A stretch of 64,000 bases of DNA from Ascochyta rabiei (taxonomy: Eukaryota > Ascomycota > Dothideomycetes > Pleosporales > Didymellaceae). The stretch lies in the NCBI RefSeq assembly GCF_004011695.2, contig NC_082414.1, positions 1,798,001 to 1,862,000 of the forward strand. Direction: 5' to 3'. The notes under the pieces were generated by a model that saw nothing but the letters and a program-made list of their open reading frames with translations, ran no database searches and was not told the DNA's origin. Position numbers and translations under genes: made by a program. Positions within the stretch are counted from its first letter, which is position 1. Each line of letters starts with the position of its first letter. This document shows, in pieces, positions 1-12,300 of this stretch.

Positions 1-2109
1 CAAAGCCTTCCTAGGAAGCCTATAACAGTTTCCTTAAACCCCTACTAATCCCTAACGCTAGGTAGTTAGATATCTCTATAGACTACATTTAAGATTTACT
101 AGCTTTATCTCTTAATAGCTAATTATACATAAACCTGCTTGTTATAGTAGATTACCTTACTAAGCAGCAACACTTCTTTCTGTTAGTTAGCCGCTCTTTA
201 AAGGAATTTGCTTACTACTTTATAGAAATTTTCCGCCTCTATAGACTCCTGCGTACCATTATATCTAATTAAGGTACTTCCTTTATAAACAAATTCTAGA
301 AACAGGTTTGTAAACGCCTTTAAATCTTAGCTAAGCTATTAACTTCTTATTATCTATAAACTAATAGTTAAACTAAACAAGCTAACTAAAGCCTTAAAAT
401 CTATTTACAAAAGTACGTTAATTACATATAAAATAATTAGGCTTTATAGCTAAATCTTGCCAAGTTTTAAGCTAATAACACTGTTAATATATCTACTAGA
501 CTTACACCTTTCTTTGCAGATCTTAGGTATTATCCTTACAGCAGTATACACCCTAGTAAAGACTATACCTAAATAGAACTATTATTAAAAGAAGCTAAAG
601 ACTAAATCTTGCGCGCTAACAAGTTACTCTAATCCTACGCTAACCTTCTAGAATATCTAAAGATTTAGCTTACCTAGGCATAACAAGAACAACTGGCCTA
701 AGCTAATACTTATTGCTAACAGACTCTAAAATACGCAGTTAGCAACCTAGTTTAGGTTTCCACACGTGACTAGAATACTACCTAGCCTTTAAAAAAACTA
801 GACTATAAGTATGCTAGGCTATACTAAGTTACTTATGTTATACATAATAGAGCTGTATATAAACTAGACCTGCCTACAGATATAATATTAAAAGGCGTAT
901 TTCTAGTATTTTACCCTAACTTGCTTAGGGAAACAAGCTAAGACAATCTACCAGATTAAGCACTACCTAAACTAACACCTGTAGAGGTTACTAACAACTA
1001 GGGTTTAGTCTCTTAAGAATAGTACGTTAACTTATTCCTTAATTGCAGAAAGCAACGCGGTACATAGGAATACCTTGTTAAATAGTCTAATAACCCTAAA
1101 CCTACCTAGAAACGTGCTAAGCAACATCTTAACTACTACAACGCTTTCTTGTTTTACTACAACAATCCTAATAAACCAGTTCCACTAGTACTCTAAATGC
1201 CAACAGACTAGGAGCCTTGCCCAGAAGACACCTTTAACAACAGCTAGTTCAGCAATCTTAATAAATCTAGTTAAAACAAGATAGACTAACAAAAGCGGAT
1301 ACATCACTTAACAGAATGTTAGGCCACTTTTAACAGGCTCCTTTACAGGTAAAAAAAAACACGCCTAAAGACACGCTAAACATAATCCAGACCTGCTTAA
1401 GCTTGCCCTTAGGCCGCTACAGTTCAGCAATCAACTATTAATAAAGGTTAACCTCAAAGTTAAGGATAAATCTAGCTCTAACAAATTAATAAATCTCTTT
1501 GCACTACTCCCTTATATAAGCTCTAAACAGAGAAAGGTACAATTTTTGTGTTGCAGGGTTTATACAGCAGAAAAAATCTTAGAGGTTGTTTTTTTGTATA
1601 AGGATTTAGGGAGACCTGCGTAACACCACTAAAGGCATATACCTTAATGGCACTCTAACCACTAATAGGTTCTTATACAGGATTTCTACATCCTCTTTTC
1701 CTTTGTTTTTCTTTTTACTCTTACTTAAAAAACTGTTAGTATTAGACTCTTACAGTCACTTGTACACAGACTTTAGCTTAAGAGACTTCGCTATTTGTAA
1801 GGAGGGGCACGTGTTAGGACTTTTGCTAAGGTAAGATGGTAAGCTACTAGTATGTGTCACAACCTACTAGCAGATTCTATTAAACCTAGTAGAACCTTCC
1901 TTTACTTGCCTTTACTTTTACTTGCAGAGAGCATAGGCCTTACTACTATAAGTAGGCCTCTCTCTCCGCCCTCTTGTAGCTCGCGGTCTGCTTTTTTGTT
2001 CACTCCTCTTTTGAATCTATTAGTTCACCAGATCGCTACTTTTATGCTTGTGAAGTCTGCCTTACAATTAGCGAAGATACTTAGACAGTACCTTCTTTAA
2101 GATCTTAAC
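1..2109 (+). mobile_element. Ty3/gypsy retrotransposon, 3-prime part with integrase tail, chromodomain and probable 3-prime LTR
   Basis: The window opens inside a gypsy integrase read on the + strand. Around 840-960 the frame gives YKLDLP followed by GVFLVFYPNLLR, the usual C-terminal fold after the integrase core. At about 1015-1180 comes a chromodomain-like stretch (GT-stop-EYLVK-stop-SNNPKPT-stop-KRAK), where the stops sit at expected Trp codons. A purine tract (about 1799-1810, AAGGAGGGGCAC) precedes TGTTAGGACT at 1812, read as the start of a 3-prime LTR that may end at ...CTTAACA near 2109. The C-rich ORF at 1852-2100 lies within this LTR and is not regarded as a gene. Element identity is fairly clear; the LTR boundaries are tentative because no second copy is in the window. 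Confidence 0.55.
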
Positions 2110-2821
2110 AGATTACTAAAACCTAAAATAGTTTATTAAGACAAAGGTTCTTAGCTATTAGTAAGTAAGGGCATACTTAGTGTTATCTAAGTTTAACTTT
2201 GTAATTACTTATTGCGTAGGGTCTACAAACCCTGCAGATAGACCCTTATAGCGTCCTAATTATATAAGAGAGGCGTAAGACCCCTTATAAAAGTATAATT
2301 AGGCTTTTATACAACTACCTTAGGAGATCCTAACTAGGAGGAAACTTAATACTCCTCTAGTAGCAGCTATAACCCTTTGTTTGTCTATAAAAGGAAATAA
2401 GGACATAAGGGATCTTAAAAGAGAAGAGTTAAGAGAGAACAGTTACACAGAGCTAATAACAGACTTAGACAATATAGACAAACTCTCTAGTACTAAAAAA
2501 GAGTTAAGCAACATTAAAATAGGATAAAATAACCTAGAAAAACACAATATAGCTAAGGAGAAGCGCATATTACTTATAAGGCTAGAAGATAAAGTATAAG
2601 TAATTAAAGAACGTTACAATAACCTAATGTTAGGACACTTTAGAGCATAAAGGACCTAAGAGAAGATCTAGCGTAGATACACCTAGAAGGGCATTACTAA
2701 GTACGTGTCTAACTACTGCTACAACTGCTTAGTATGTAGGAGATTAACTGCTGCCTAACACAAACTGTACAGGTTATTACAACCTTTACTAGTGCTAAGC
2801 TAACTATAGAAGGACGTAATA

Positions 2822-4684
2822 ACGTACTCCACGGGTGAGCGGATCAAACAGGTGAGCGGATCACTCTGCCAAGACCACACCAAACCTCCACCTTACCACG
2901 CAATGCCTCAACAACAACATTAATCTACGCCCTTAAGAGAAGCTGCGATACAGCTTGCGCTCCAGGCAATTAAACAAGACGCGATGCTTACCCTGTAACG
3001 CGCTGCAGCTATATATAACGCGCCTTACAGCACACTACACGCTTAATACACAGAACAACCTGCACAAGCTGATTGTACGCTAGTTCAACAGATTATAGAC
3101 CAGACTAAGGAGGACGTGATTGCTAAGTACATCCTTAAGCTAGATGCACGAGGATTTGCCCCTTAGCTGGCTGCTGTAGCTAATATAGCTAATTCTTTGC
3201 GTGCTAAGCGCAATATAGGCCATGTTGGCATAAACTGGCCTAACACGTTTGTTAAGCGCCGCCCTAACCTTAAAGTAAGGTTTAATCGCAAGTACGACTA
3301 CAAGAGAGCCCTCTGTAAGGATCTAGAGATTATTAGGGGCTGGTTTGGGCTTGTAGCGAATGTTAAAGCCAAGTATGGCATCTAGGACAATAATACGTAC
3401 AACTTCAATAAGACAGGCTTTATAATAGGCCAGATATTAACAGGAGCAGTTGTTACAGGCTTAGAGCGTTAAGGACGGCTAAAGGCAGTGCAGCAGGGCA
3501 ATTAAGAGTGGACAACGGTTATACAGGGCATTAATGGCACAGGGTAGGCTATTCTACCCTTTATTATCTTTAAAGGCCGCAACCACCTCTCTGCCTGGTA
3601 CAAAGAGGACAATCTGCCCTATGACTGGGTTATTGGAGTCTCTGAGAACGGATGGACTACTAACAAGCTTGGTCTAGACTGGTTAAAGCACTTTAATGCC
3701 TATACAAAGACGCGCACCTAAGGAGTACACTAGCTGCCCCTTATTAACAGCCACAAGAGCCACAACTCCCTTAACTTCTAACAATACTGTAAGGAAGCAA
3801 AGATTGTTATACTGTGTATGCCTCTACACTTATCTTACCTCTTACAACCACTAGATATGGGTTATTTTGCCTCTCTAAAAAAGGCATATAGGCGCTAAGC
3901 TAAGAATCTTATACACAACTACATTACTTATATTACTAAAACTAAGTTCCTACTATACTTTATAGACGCCTATAAGGAGACATTTACTTCTAGCAATATC
4001 TAAGGAGGCTTCTAAGGCGCTGGAATAGTCCCCCTTGACCCAGAACGGGTCATAATGGGTCTTGATGTCCGCCTACGTACCCCACCGCTACCTACTGTAG
4101 AAGATGAGCCCTGGCAGTCCCAAACCCTAAGCACTACCCTGCAATTAGGGTCGCAATTAACGCTGGTTTGAGAGAGGATTCAAAGGCATGCAAGCAGCTT
4201 ACTAACTTTAATAGTTGAGGCCTTTAAAAAGCTTGCTAAAGGCGCAGCTATAGTAGCGCATAAGCTGGTGTTGGCTTAAAGGGAGATTACTAGGCTTTGA
4301 GCAGCAAATAAGGCTGCTACGCGACGTAAATCGCATAAAAGAAAGCAATTACAGTAGGAGGGAGTCCTAACAGCTAAGGAAGGCCTTTAATTAACTACTC
4401 TAACTAAGTTTAGGGCGCGTGGTGATAGTAAGAAGGCAAAGAAGCAAGTGCGCGCTAAAGGAGGGGAAGTAACCTAAAGACGCTGTACAAAGTGCTACAA
4501 TGTTAGACATAACTTACGTACATGTAAGAAGGCTGTAGAAGATGTTTCTAAATAATATTATATACTGCACTACTGTATACAAGGCCAAAGTGGGCTAATA
4601 CGAGCTATAATAGGGTAGAAATTTGGTGTGGTCTTGGCAGAGTGATCTGCTCACCCGTTTGATCCGCTCACCCGTGGAGTACGT
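2822..4684 (+). mobile_element. Pogo/Fot1-type DNA transposon 1 (1,863 bp, TA target duplication)
   Basis: The element begins ACGTACTCCACGGGTGAGCG and ends with its reverse complement, flanked by TA at 2820-2821 and 4685-4686. Each terminal inverted repeat (about 60 bp) contains the motif GTGAGCGGATCA twice in direct orientation about 17 bp apart. It is inserted in a gypsy integrase; joining the flanks at a single TA restores the host integrase frame (DV-IDFITEF). TIR, TA duplication and transposase type place it in the Tc1/mariner-pogo superfamily. Confidence 0.93.
2903..4555 (+). pseudogene. Pogo/Fot1-type transposase with DDE domain and C-terminal zinc knuckle, RIP-inactivated
   Basis: Would have cut and pasted its own element after binding the TIRs. 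Starts at ATGCCTCAACAACA, 81 bp inside the left end. An N-terminal helix-turn-helix/CENP-B-like region (LRAKRNIGHVGINWPNTFVK near 3190-3250) is followed by the DDE domain: FNKTGFIIG near 3411, VIGVSENGWTTNKLG near 3630, then LINSHKSHNS near 3746, where the family has an Asp in place of the Asn, and LLQPLDMGYF near 3842. A CX2CX4HX4C knuckle (CTKCYNVRHNLRTC) lies at about 4488-4529. Many TAG/TAA interruptions and the D-to-N change make it non-functional. The exact C-terminus is uncertain: TAA at 4553 could itself derive from a Trp codon. Confidence 0.85.
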
Positions 4685-5946
4685 TAATAGATTTTATTAC
4701 AGAATTTCCTCCTAGTAAGGTGGCTAGGTTAGTGTACGACTCTATACTAGTAGTAGTGTACAAATTAACTAAAATATCACATTATATACTAGCTAGGGCT
4801 AATTAGGATAGAAAAGACCTAGCACACACCTAGATTAGAGAAATTATCTGCTTACACAGCGCGCTAGCACAAATTATCTTAGATTAGGGGCTGCTAATAA
4901 ACTTAAAGACGTAGGAAACCTTTAACTACTATTTAAACTTAAGATAAGTCTTAACGTTAGCCTATTACCCCTAGACAGATAGCTAAACAGAAAGGTAAAA
5001 TTAGACTCTTAAACAGTACTTACGTTGCTACTATACTCTAGAACAAGATAATTAGGCCCTATAGATTTTAAATACAGAATTTATATATAATAATAGTATT
5101 TACGTATCTATAAAGGTAACACCCTTCTAAGCCTGTTACAGTATAGATCTAAGGACTACATATTAGCCCACTTCAGCATTAAAAGGTAGAGAATCTCCCC
5201 TTATAAAGGAATTAGCTGCTAGAGTTATTGCCTTATAGGCTACCTGTAAAGCAAATATAGAAAAGTTAAATAAGTATTAAAAGAAATACTTAGATGAGAA
5301 ACAACTACTAGAACCCTTTAAAGTAGGCGACAAAGTACTAGTCTCTAGCAAGAACATTAGAACAGTACGCCTAAAAAAGAAGCTAGACTAGAAATACCTA
5401 GGACCTTAGACTATTATAGCCTAGATTAGTCTTAGGGCATACAGAGTAGACCTGCTAGGAATAAAAGGGATATATCTAGTATTCTATACGTTACTACTAG
5501 ACCTATACACACTAAGAAGTTAACTCCTAATTATATAAGAATAAATATAAGAACCTATAGTTAAAGGGGAAGAGAAGGTATAGGATGTAGAAAAAGTCCT
5601 TAACAGAAGGTAACTAGCTAACAGACAGTAGGAATACCTTATTAAGTAGGACAGATTCCCTAACTTAGAAAATTCCTAGGAAATTAGCACAAATCTTTCT
5701 AAAGAAGCGTTAAAATAATACTAGAAAATAATAAAGTAACTGCTTAGACTGCGTAATAAGACGTTAAGGTTAAAGTCTAAAAAAGGGGGAGACTAAAAAG
5801 GCTAAATACCTTTACTTAATTATAATTTTTCCCTACAGGGGTTTCTTAATTAATAAGTATTTAATAGTTTACGCTAAGGGAAAATATGACCCTACTCTAC
5901 CTTAAGAAATACAGACTAGCTAAAGCAGATATCTTTTAGCCTATTA

Positions 5947-7808
5947 ACGTACTCCACAAGCGAGCTGCCCACCCAAGCGAGCTGCCCACTTTTGCTAAGA
6001 CCACACTAAACTTCACTCAACTTATAATGCCTTAACGCAGCAACCTACTAAAGCCTTTTAATGAAACTGATATACAGCTTGCTCTTTAGGCAATTAAGCA
6101 AGACGCAACGCTAAGCGTGCGACGCGCAGCAGCAATCTACAAAGTTCCTAGAAGAACACTAGACACTTAACGCGCAGGAACGCTCTCTTAACGCAATTGC
6201 AAGCCTAACATAATAAGGATGACTAGTACTAAAGAGGAGGTGATTGTCTAGCATGTACTGAAGCTAGACGAGCAAGGATACTTACCCTGGCTTGCTGATG
6301 TAGAGGATATGGCCAATTCTCTGCTTGCTAAGCGCCATCAGACCCCTGTTGGCAAGAACTGGGCTGCCAACTTTGTTAAACGTTGGCTAGAGCTCAAAGT
6401 CAAGTTTAATCGCAAGTACGACTATAAGAGAGCGCTTTGTAAGGATCCTAAGGTGATTGGCAACTGGTTCTAGCTTATAGAGAATACTAAAGCTAAGTAT
6501 AGTATCCTAGATAAAGACACCTATAACTTTAACAAATCTGGCTTTATAATAGGCACTATATTAACAGGAGCTGTTGTTACAGGCTCTAAGCGTTAAGGGA
6601 GACTAAAGACAGTGCAGCAGGGCGACCGTGAGTGGACAAGTATCATCTAGGGCATTAATGCAAAGGGCTGGTCTATCCTACCCTTTATTATCTTCTCTAG
6701 TAAGCACTACCTCTTAGCCTGGTACAAGGAGCCCAGTATACCTGACAACTAGGTTCTTAATGTCTCTAATAATGGCTGGACTAACAATGAGCTTGGAGTT
6801 AAGTAGTTGAAGCACTTTAATGAGCACACAAAGGCGCGCACTGTTAGTAGCTACCAGCTGCTTATTCTGGACAGCCACGAGAGCCACAACTTGGTTGAAT
6901 TCCACTAGTACTGTGAGGAGCATAAGATTATCACTCTGTGCATGCCTCCACACTCATCGCACCTGCTGCAGCCACTTAACGTGGGTTGTTTCTCCCTATT
7001 AAAGAAGGCCTATAGCCGCCAAGCCAAGCAGCTGATGCGCAGCAAGATCACGCGTATTACTAAACTTGAGTTCTTGCCGTGCTTTAAAGCTGCTTTTAAT
7101 GCTTTAATTACCAATAGCAACATACAGGGAGGATTTAGAGGCGCTGGTCTGGTCCTATTTAACCTAGAGGCTGTAATATTAAAGCTTAAAGTACGCCTGC
7201 GCACACTAACACTACCTACTATAGACAACAGCACATAGGAGTCTAAAACACTAAGCAACACCCTAGAATTTAGGTCTCAATCAAATCTGATTTGAGAGAG
7301 GATTTAGAGACACGCTAATAGCTCACTAACGCCCATAGTTGACGCCCTTAATCAGCTTACTAAAGGCGCAGAGCTAATGGCGCGTTCACTGGTTTTAGTG
7401 CGCAACCAGGTTGCTGACCTACAGGCAGCTAACGAGGCTGCTACACGTCGTAAATTACACAAAAGAAAGCAAATCTAGCGTAAAGGGACACTAACGTTTA
7501 GTAAGGGAGTGCGGCTAACTACTCTAAAGGAGTTTAAGGCCTGTAGTAATGGGAAGAAGGTAAAGAAGAGGTCACGCGTTGATGGGAGCACTTAGTCTTT
7601 AAGGCGCTGTGGCATATGTAGCAAGACAGGGCATAACGCGCGAACATGCGGTAAAGATGCGCAGAGTACTATAGACTAGTATAGCTTACTATTTAGTACA
7701 GTATATTGCTGCTGTGTACTATAGTATCACAAAGTAGTTGTAGTGTTGGTGTGGTCTTAGCAAAAGTAGGCAGCTCGCTTAGGTGGGCAGCTCGCTTGTG
7801 GAGTACGT
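5947..7808 (+). mobile_element. Pogo/Fot1-type DNA transposon 2 (1,862 bp, TA target duplication)
   Basis: Ends are ACGTACTCCACAAGCGAGCT and its reverse complement, flanked by TA at 5945-5946 and 7809-7810. The TIRs carry GCGAGCTGCCCA twice as a direct repeat. It is closely related along its whole length to the element at 26886-28747, which has the same TIR motif, the same length and near-identical coding sequence. It lies in the LTR of a gypsy element. Confidence 0.94.
6027..7679 (+). pseudogene. Pogo/Fot1-type transposase of element 2, RIP-inactivated
   Basis: DDE transposase with the same organisation as the other three pogo elements here. Start ATGCCTTAACGC, 80 bp inside the element. The DNA-binding half includes NWAANFVKR near 6358-6384. 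The DDE half includes GFIIGTILTGAVVTG near 6540, NGW-TNNELG near 6773, LILDSHESHN near 6862 (catalytic Asp retained, unlike element 1) and HLLQPLNVGCF near 6957 (Asp to Asn). The C-terminal CX2CX4HX4C zinc knuckle CGICSKTGHNARTC is intact near 7609-7650. TAG stops interrupt the frame at Gln/Trp positions, so it cannot make full-length protein; the frame otherwise appears unbroken. Confidence 0.88.
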
Positions 7809-8027
7809 TATAGCTATTTCTAATATAAGGAGATAAAGAAAGTTATATACTACGCTATATAGTTATAATTATAAGCTAATATAGGAGAATTAGTATAGAA
7901 GAACACCTTTCTAGTATTATTTAGACTATCTAAGAGTGTAATGCACCTAATTGCTATATTAGCCTAAAACTGTCTACTAACTACAAACTTAGGTATTATT
8001 AATCTAAACCTTCTATTATAGGAAACA

Positions 8028-9054
8028 TCTACTAACTATAACTACTACTATAGGTATAAGTAGTAGCCTTACAACTACTATAAGGCTTCTTAGCAGCAGC
8101 AGCGGCAGTGGCAGCGTTGGCGGCGGCCTGCTCAGCAGCCTCCTGCTCCTCCTGCTCCTCCTAAAGCTAACTAAGGGTCTTACCTATACCTACAATCTGG
8201 TACTTTAACTATAAAAGAAGTTAGATATTATTAAAACAGGCTAAAACGTGCTATAATACCTTCTTGCGGGAGGTAATAGGCGCATCTAGATTAGACTCGC
8301 CACTACTCTCCTCTAACATCTTCTTCTGCTTTATCTTAGCCTTAACAGCGCTAGCCTTAGATTAAACTTGCTTCTTAATATAGATGCTAGACAAGGTTAA
8401 CTTACGTGCGTAAGTGTTGCTATTATAGAGCATAAGTAGGTCCTTCTAGAGTAAATAGTTCCTATAAAGGTTAGATTATGCTACAATAAGCTAAAAAGAG
8501 ACAGAACGTACTCTTAAATTATACCTAGCAACAGGCTGGCCTAGTTAACAATAGACTTGCCTATTGTAGTCTTCTTGTTAATAGATATAGGCGTAGTGGT
8601 AGCAGGTGTTATAGGGGTAGTCTTAATGCTAGCTACATTAACAATAGCAGTACAGGCAGCAGTAACTAGGTAACAACTAGAGTAAAGGCGCGCTATATTG
8701 CTAGAAAGCCTTAAATAGCTGTTAGCGTACTTATTAGGGCCCTAAACATATTAAAAGATGCTAAAACAAGCTAAAAGGAGACAAAACACGTACTAATAGG
8801 CAATTCTTGTTGCTATTATAACACTCTCTGTATTAGTAGGCCTAGGCGTCCCTATAACGCAGGCTACCCTACAAAGCTAGGTTAGCAGAGAAAAAACAGT
8901 CCCTATAGACATTACTATTAGTAATATAGTAGAGACAGAGCATACAGCACTACTTAGCAGTCCTACTATTCTTAGCAATATTAATCTTGCAGTAAGCAGG
9001 CATAGACATAACAGCTATAGTAAATAGTAGTTAGTAATAGTTAGTAACAGTTAG
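8028..9054 (-). other. Unassigned decayed region with coding-like minus-strand segments
   Basis: No recognised domain. On the minus strand about 8400-8060 reads as a lysine-rich, then Glu/Gln- and Ala-rich stretch (KIKQKKMLEESSGES, later EEQEEQEAAEQAAANAATAA). About 8640-8560 reads TPATTTPISINKKTTIGKS in another frame. Low-complexity GCAGCAGCGGCAGTGG-type triplets near 8094-8160 stand out for high GC in an AT-rich background. It could be the gag end of an unlisted retroelement or a broken host gene; nothing decides. Confidence 0.3.
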
Positions 9055-9307
9055 TGTTCTAGTATAAGTATCGAAGCATCTCGTTAGCAGGCACATTAGA
9101 AAGGATACTTATTATTATTATTGTTAAGGGTTAAAGAGATAGGTAATATGGTAGTAAAATTCTATAAGTAAGTGTTTCTAGTTGTTGTTATAGGTGTTGT
9201 GCCTTAACAGTTCCTATTAAGGTCTCTTATACCCTTCTGCTAGCTAGATTACGTATACTAGCTAAGTATTCTAGTTCTTACCAAGGAAGTTACTGTATAC
9301 ACTAGCA
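9055..9307 (-). repeat. 3-prime LTR of the 11.5-kb gypsy element
   Basis: 253 bp, begins TGTTCTAGTATAAG and ends ACTAGCA in + orientation. Same length and overall sequence as 20291-20543; differences are mostly C/T and G/A, as expected of RIP. Confidence 0.93.
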
Positions 9308-9311
9308 TAAA

Positions 9312-9323
9312 CCTCCCCCCCTT
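9312..9323 (-). other. Polypurine tract
   Basis: CCTCCCCCCCTT in + orientation, a purine run on the minus strand directly beside the 3-prime LTR; it sets the orientation of the element. Confidence 0.7.
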
Positions 9324-12300
9324 AAGAGCTTAGCCCTATTAAGTAAATAAACTAAGTTAAAACTAAACTCTAAACTAATTACTAACGCCCCTTATTACTC
9401 TGCCTGTTCCTTTCCCTTGCTACCTCCCTATTTCTGCAATCTTATTAAGGCCCTGGTTTCCTAAGTAGGTCGTTAACTAGAGTCTCCTAATAGCTTCGGG
9501 GTAGGAGAGTCTGGTACGTGCCTTAACAAACCCTAGTCTAAGGCACTGCCTAATTTGTATGTTATCTAGGTAGTAGCCTCTGTTACTTTAACAGTTAGAC
9601 TATTAAATAACTTATTAAGAGCACCCCCCTATGTATGCTGTCTGTTCTATAACTCCTATCCTTTCTTATATTCTAGTACTACTCCTTTATTAGTAAAGAA
9701 GGATTAATTAGGGATACCTAACTCTTTATTAGCCCTAAAGCAATGTTTCTTAGACATATTTACCTACTGCTAATACCTCTTTACTATAGCAACGTTATTA
9801 TCCCTGCTCTTCTAAAGAAACTTTACAAGCTTCTTGTTATTAAGGCTAAAAATGCAGAGTATCTCTTGCTAGACTAGGTAAGAATTGTACTAAGCCTGGC
9901 AATAGATAGCTTTAGAAATCTAGGAAGAGAAAGTTAGCGCTATATCTGCTAGGAAAGCATAGGGAGCACTACTATACTTATTTAAATAACCTAATAGTAA
10001 TAAGGGTCCTAGCGTAAGTATCTAATAAGAACTGGTAATGTTCTTATATAATCCTATCTCTAGAATCTCTATAGTTTCTCTGTCTTCTATAACTAGTACG
10101 TACTAAGGGAGTATAATTTAGCGCCTTATTATAGATAGTCTAGTAGACCTATATAGCAGTGCTGGGTAGAAGATCCTAACGTCCCTATACTTGCAATAAT
10201 ACTTCTTCTACTTAGCACCTACTACGTCTTGTGCTAACTTGGGGTAGTTAACTGTATCTACCTACCCCTTAATATAACTATTACGTTGTTTAATTCTATT
10301 ATCTTTCCTCTAAGCTAAGTATTCTAGAACTAAATTGTAGAAGCCTTCTAGAGTAATAGTGTAGTTGTCTGTATCTTTATTATTAAAGGATACTAAGCCC
10401 TATATTATGTCTATTCCTCTACCTAACTCTATAGCGTTATAGAGGCTGCAATCTATATGCTTAAAGAATGTCTAATCTCTAGGCTTAGTGTATTTAGTGT
10501 AGTATAGGTAGGAGATTAAGTTAGTTTATTAGCAGAGTACTGCATAGTAAAGCTAGTACTGTAGATTACCCCTTACTAGCTGTTAGATAACAGAGTAGTA
10601 CATAATCCTACACTACCCTAGGTTACTTTTACTATACTTTATACAAGTATAATAGTTATATATGTTAAAGTATTTATCTACTATTTTCTAGAGTTCTAGA
10701 TTGTTTTAAAATATAGAGGCAAACATAGAGACTACAATAGTGCCTTTCTAGTTTAGACTAGCTGCCTTAGCTTAAAAATGTTAAGATAGGTGCCTAGAGA
10801 TAAAGTTGTTCTAGTTAAGGTTAAGTACTGTAGGAACTAGGCGGAATTAATAGGACTGTAGACTATCTATTGTGTTTAGTGCACAGAGCTGCTCTTAAAA
10901 TAGGATCCTAGTTTTTAGGTTACTCCTCTACTTCCCCTAGCTAGTCTTATTCTTGTGTATTAGCATAAGTAGGTTAGATATTATAGTAGTGTTAAGAGTG
11001 TAGACTAGTAAGCTAAGTTTACCTGCAGTGTACTAGGAATAAGGAAAGTAAACTTATAATAGGTTAACTATGTAGTAGGTAATTATTCTTCTACTAGCGC
11101 CTTTCTTCTTTTAAGTTTCTCCTCTCTTACAGCACTCTTAGACCTATGCATCTAGGAGCTTTACACGCTCTAAATCCTTAAGGAGCTTCTAACTAATCTT
11201 TGTGTAGAGGAGAATAAAGGCAGATTAACTATTAGTGTATTTGCACTTAGCACTATCCTAGATATTATCTATTATATCTTTACTAATCTCTACGTCTTCC
11301 TGCATAGACTAAACATGTAATATTAATAGGTAGTTAACTTCTAGGCTTATAACGTCTTAAAATAACCTAAATTCTAATAGCCTAATTAACAATTGTTCCC
11401 TAGTTTAATAGTCCTCTAGTACTAAAGTGACAGAGCTAAATTAAGCTCCCTTAGACTGTTAGTGCTTACAAATTGCATCTATTATGCAGCGCTGCTTTCT
11501 TGTTTTGTTAACACCTAACTTAAAGGCTATCTAGTTAAGGTTATTAGGTGTTGCAGACAATAGGTTTCTTTAGTAATCTTATTTAATGCTTTTAATAACA
11601 TCCTTAGGGAATTTGTTGCCAGTTAGGAATAGCTCTGTATTAGTCTATAGCCTTGTTAGGGTAAGGGATAATCCTCCTAAGGAAACACTTAACTAGCCTG
11701 CAGTCCTTATACTTGTTGCTGGCTTAGTAAGTAACTATAACCTAGATAGTAATGCTAAAGGGGCTAGTGTCTAAACTCTGTTAAGAATATACTCTAGCGC
11801 TACCTGTATTAGTGTAAGGAAGTTCTTAGAGCTAAACATTATAGTATTTAATGCTGCCTACTCCTAAGTAATCCTTTCTTTTAGTAAGTAGGGTGTCCTA
11901 ACACCTTTTAGGTTAAAGATTAGTACTAGCAGTTAGGTCTTCTACAGTGTAAGTGCTTACATCTACTATTAGTATGTTTTTAAAGTTAGGTCCCTAGTCA
12001 GGCACATGTTCTACTCTGTTGCTTTTAGCTTTAGTACGCCTTTGCCTAGTACTTTTGCCTTTACTACTAGTAGGTAGTTCTTGTTATTTAGGTGCGTGAC
12101 GAAGCTTATTATGTCCTGCTAGAGCATATTAAGGGCTTAGTAGACTGTATTCTAGTTACTTAAGTTACAGAACTTATCCTTCCTCTTTTATAACATAGAT
12201 AGGCGTTAGTAAATTACTAAGTTAATAAACTTAGTAAAGTTGTTAGCGTCTACTTAGCAGATATAGTATATAATTAAGTTAAGTATTATATATTCTATAG

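Larger units (their letters stand above)
2110..5793 (+). mobile_element. Second Ty3/gypsy element: integrase with HHCC zinc finger and chromodomain, split by a pogo element
   Basis: From about 2400 the + frame reads as an integrase: GHFRA around 2634, then YCYNCLVC at 2714-2737 (the CC half of the HHCC zinc finger). The core resumes after the inserted transposon with VIDFITEFPPSKVAR at 4685 onward, carrying the first catalytic Asp, then a long integrase C-terminus (KVGDKVLVSSKNIRT near 5320). A chromodomain follows at about 5575-5720 (DVEKVLNRR, EYLIK, DRFPNLENS). Stops are RIP-type. A polypurine tract at 5779-5790 marks the end of the internal region. Protease and RT are not recognisable to the left, so the element is truncated or too decayed there; 2110-2400 cannot be assigned. 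Confidence 0.7.
5794..8027 (+). repeat. Probable 3-prime LTR of the second gypsy element, interrupted by pogo element 2
   Basis: The LTR is inferred to start just after the polypurine tract at 5779-5790, with TG mutated to TA (TAAAAAGGCT). The sequence is AT-rich without coding potential up to TA at 5945-5946, where pogo element 2 enters, and continues from 7809 to roughly ...AGGAAACA at 8021-8027. No second LTR copy exists in the window to fix the boundaries. Confidence 0.3.

Noticed and set aside
1852..2100. 82-codon open frame rich in Leu and Ser
   Set aside because: Lies inside the inferred gypsy 3-prime LTR; composition reflects pyrimidine-rich LTR sequence, no signal of a real protein.
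7010..7261. Minus-strand open frame opposite the pogo transposase (also at 27949-28200)
   Set aside because: Antisense to a recognised transposase and repeated in its sister copy for that reason; no independent support.
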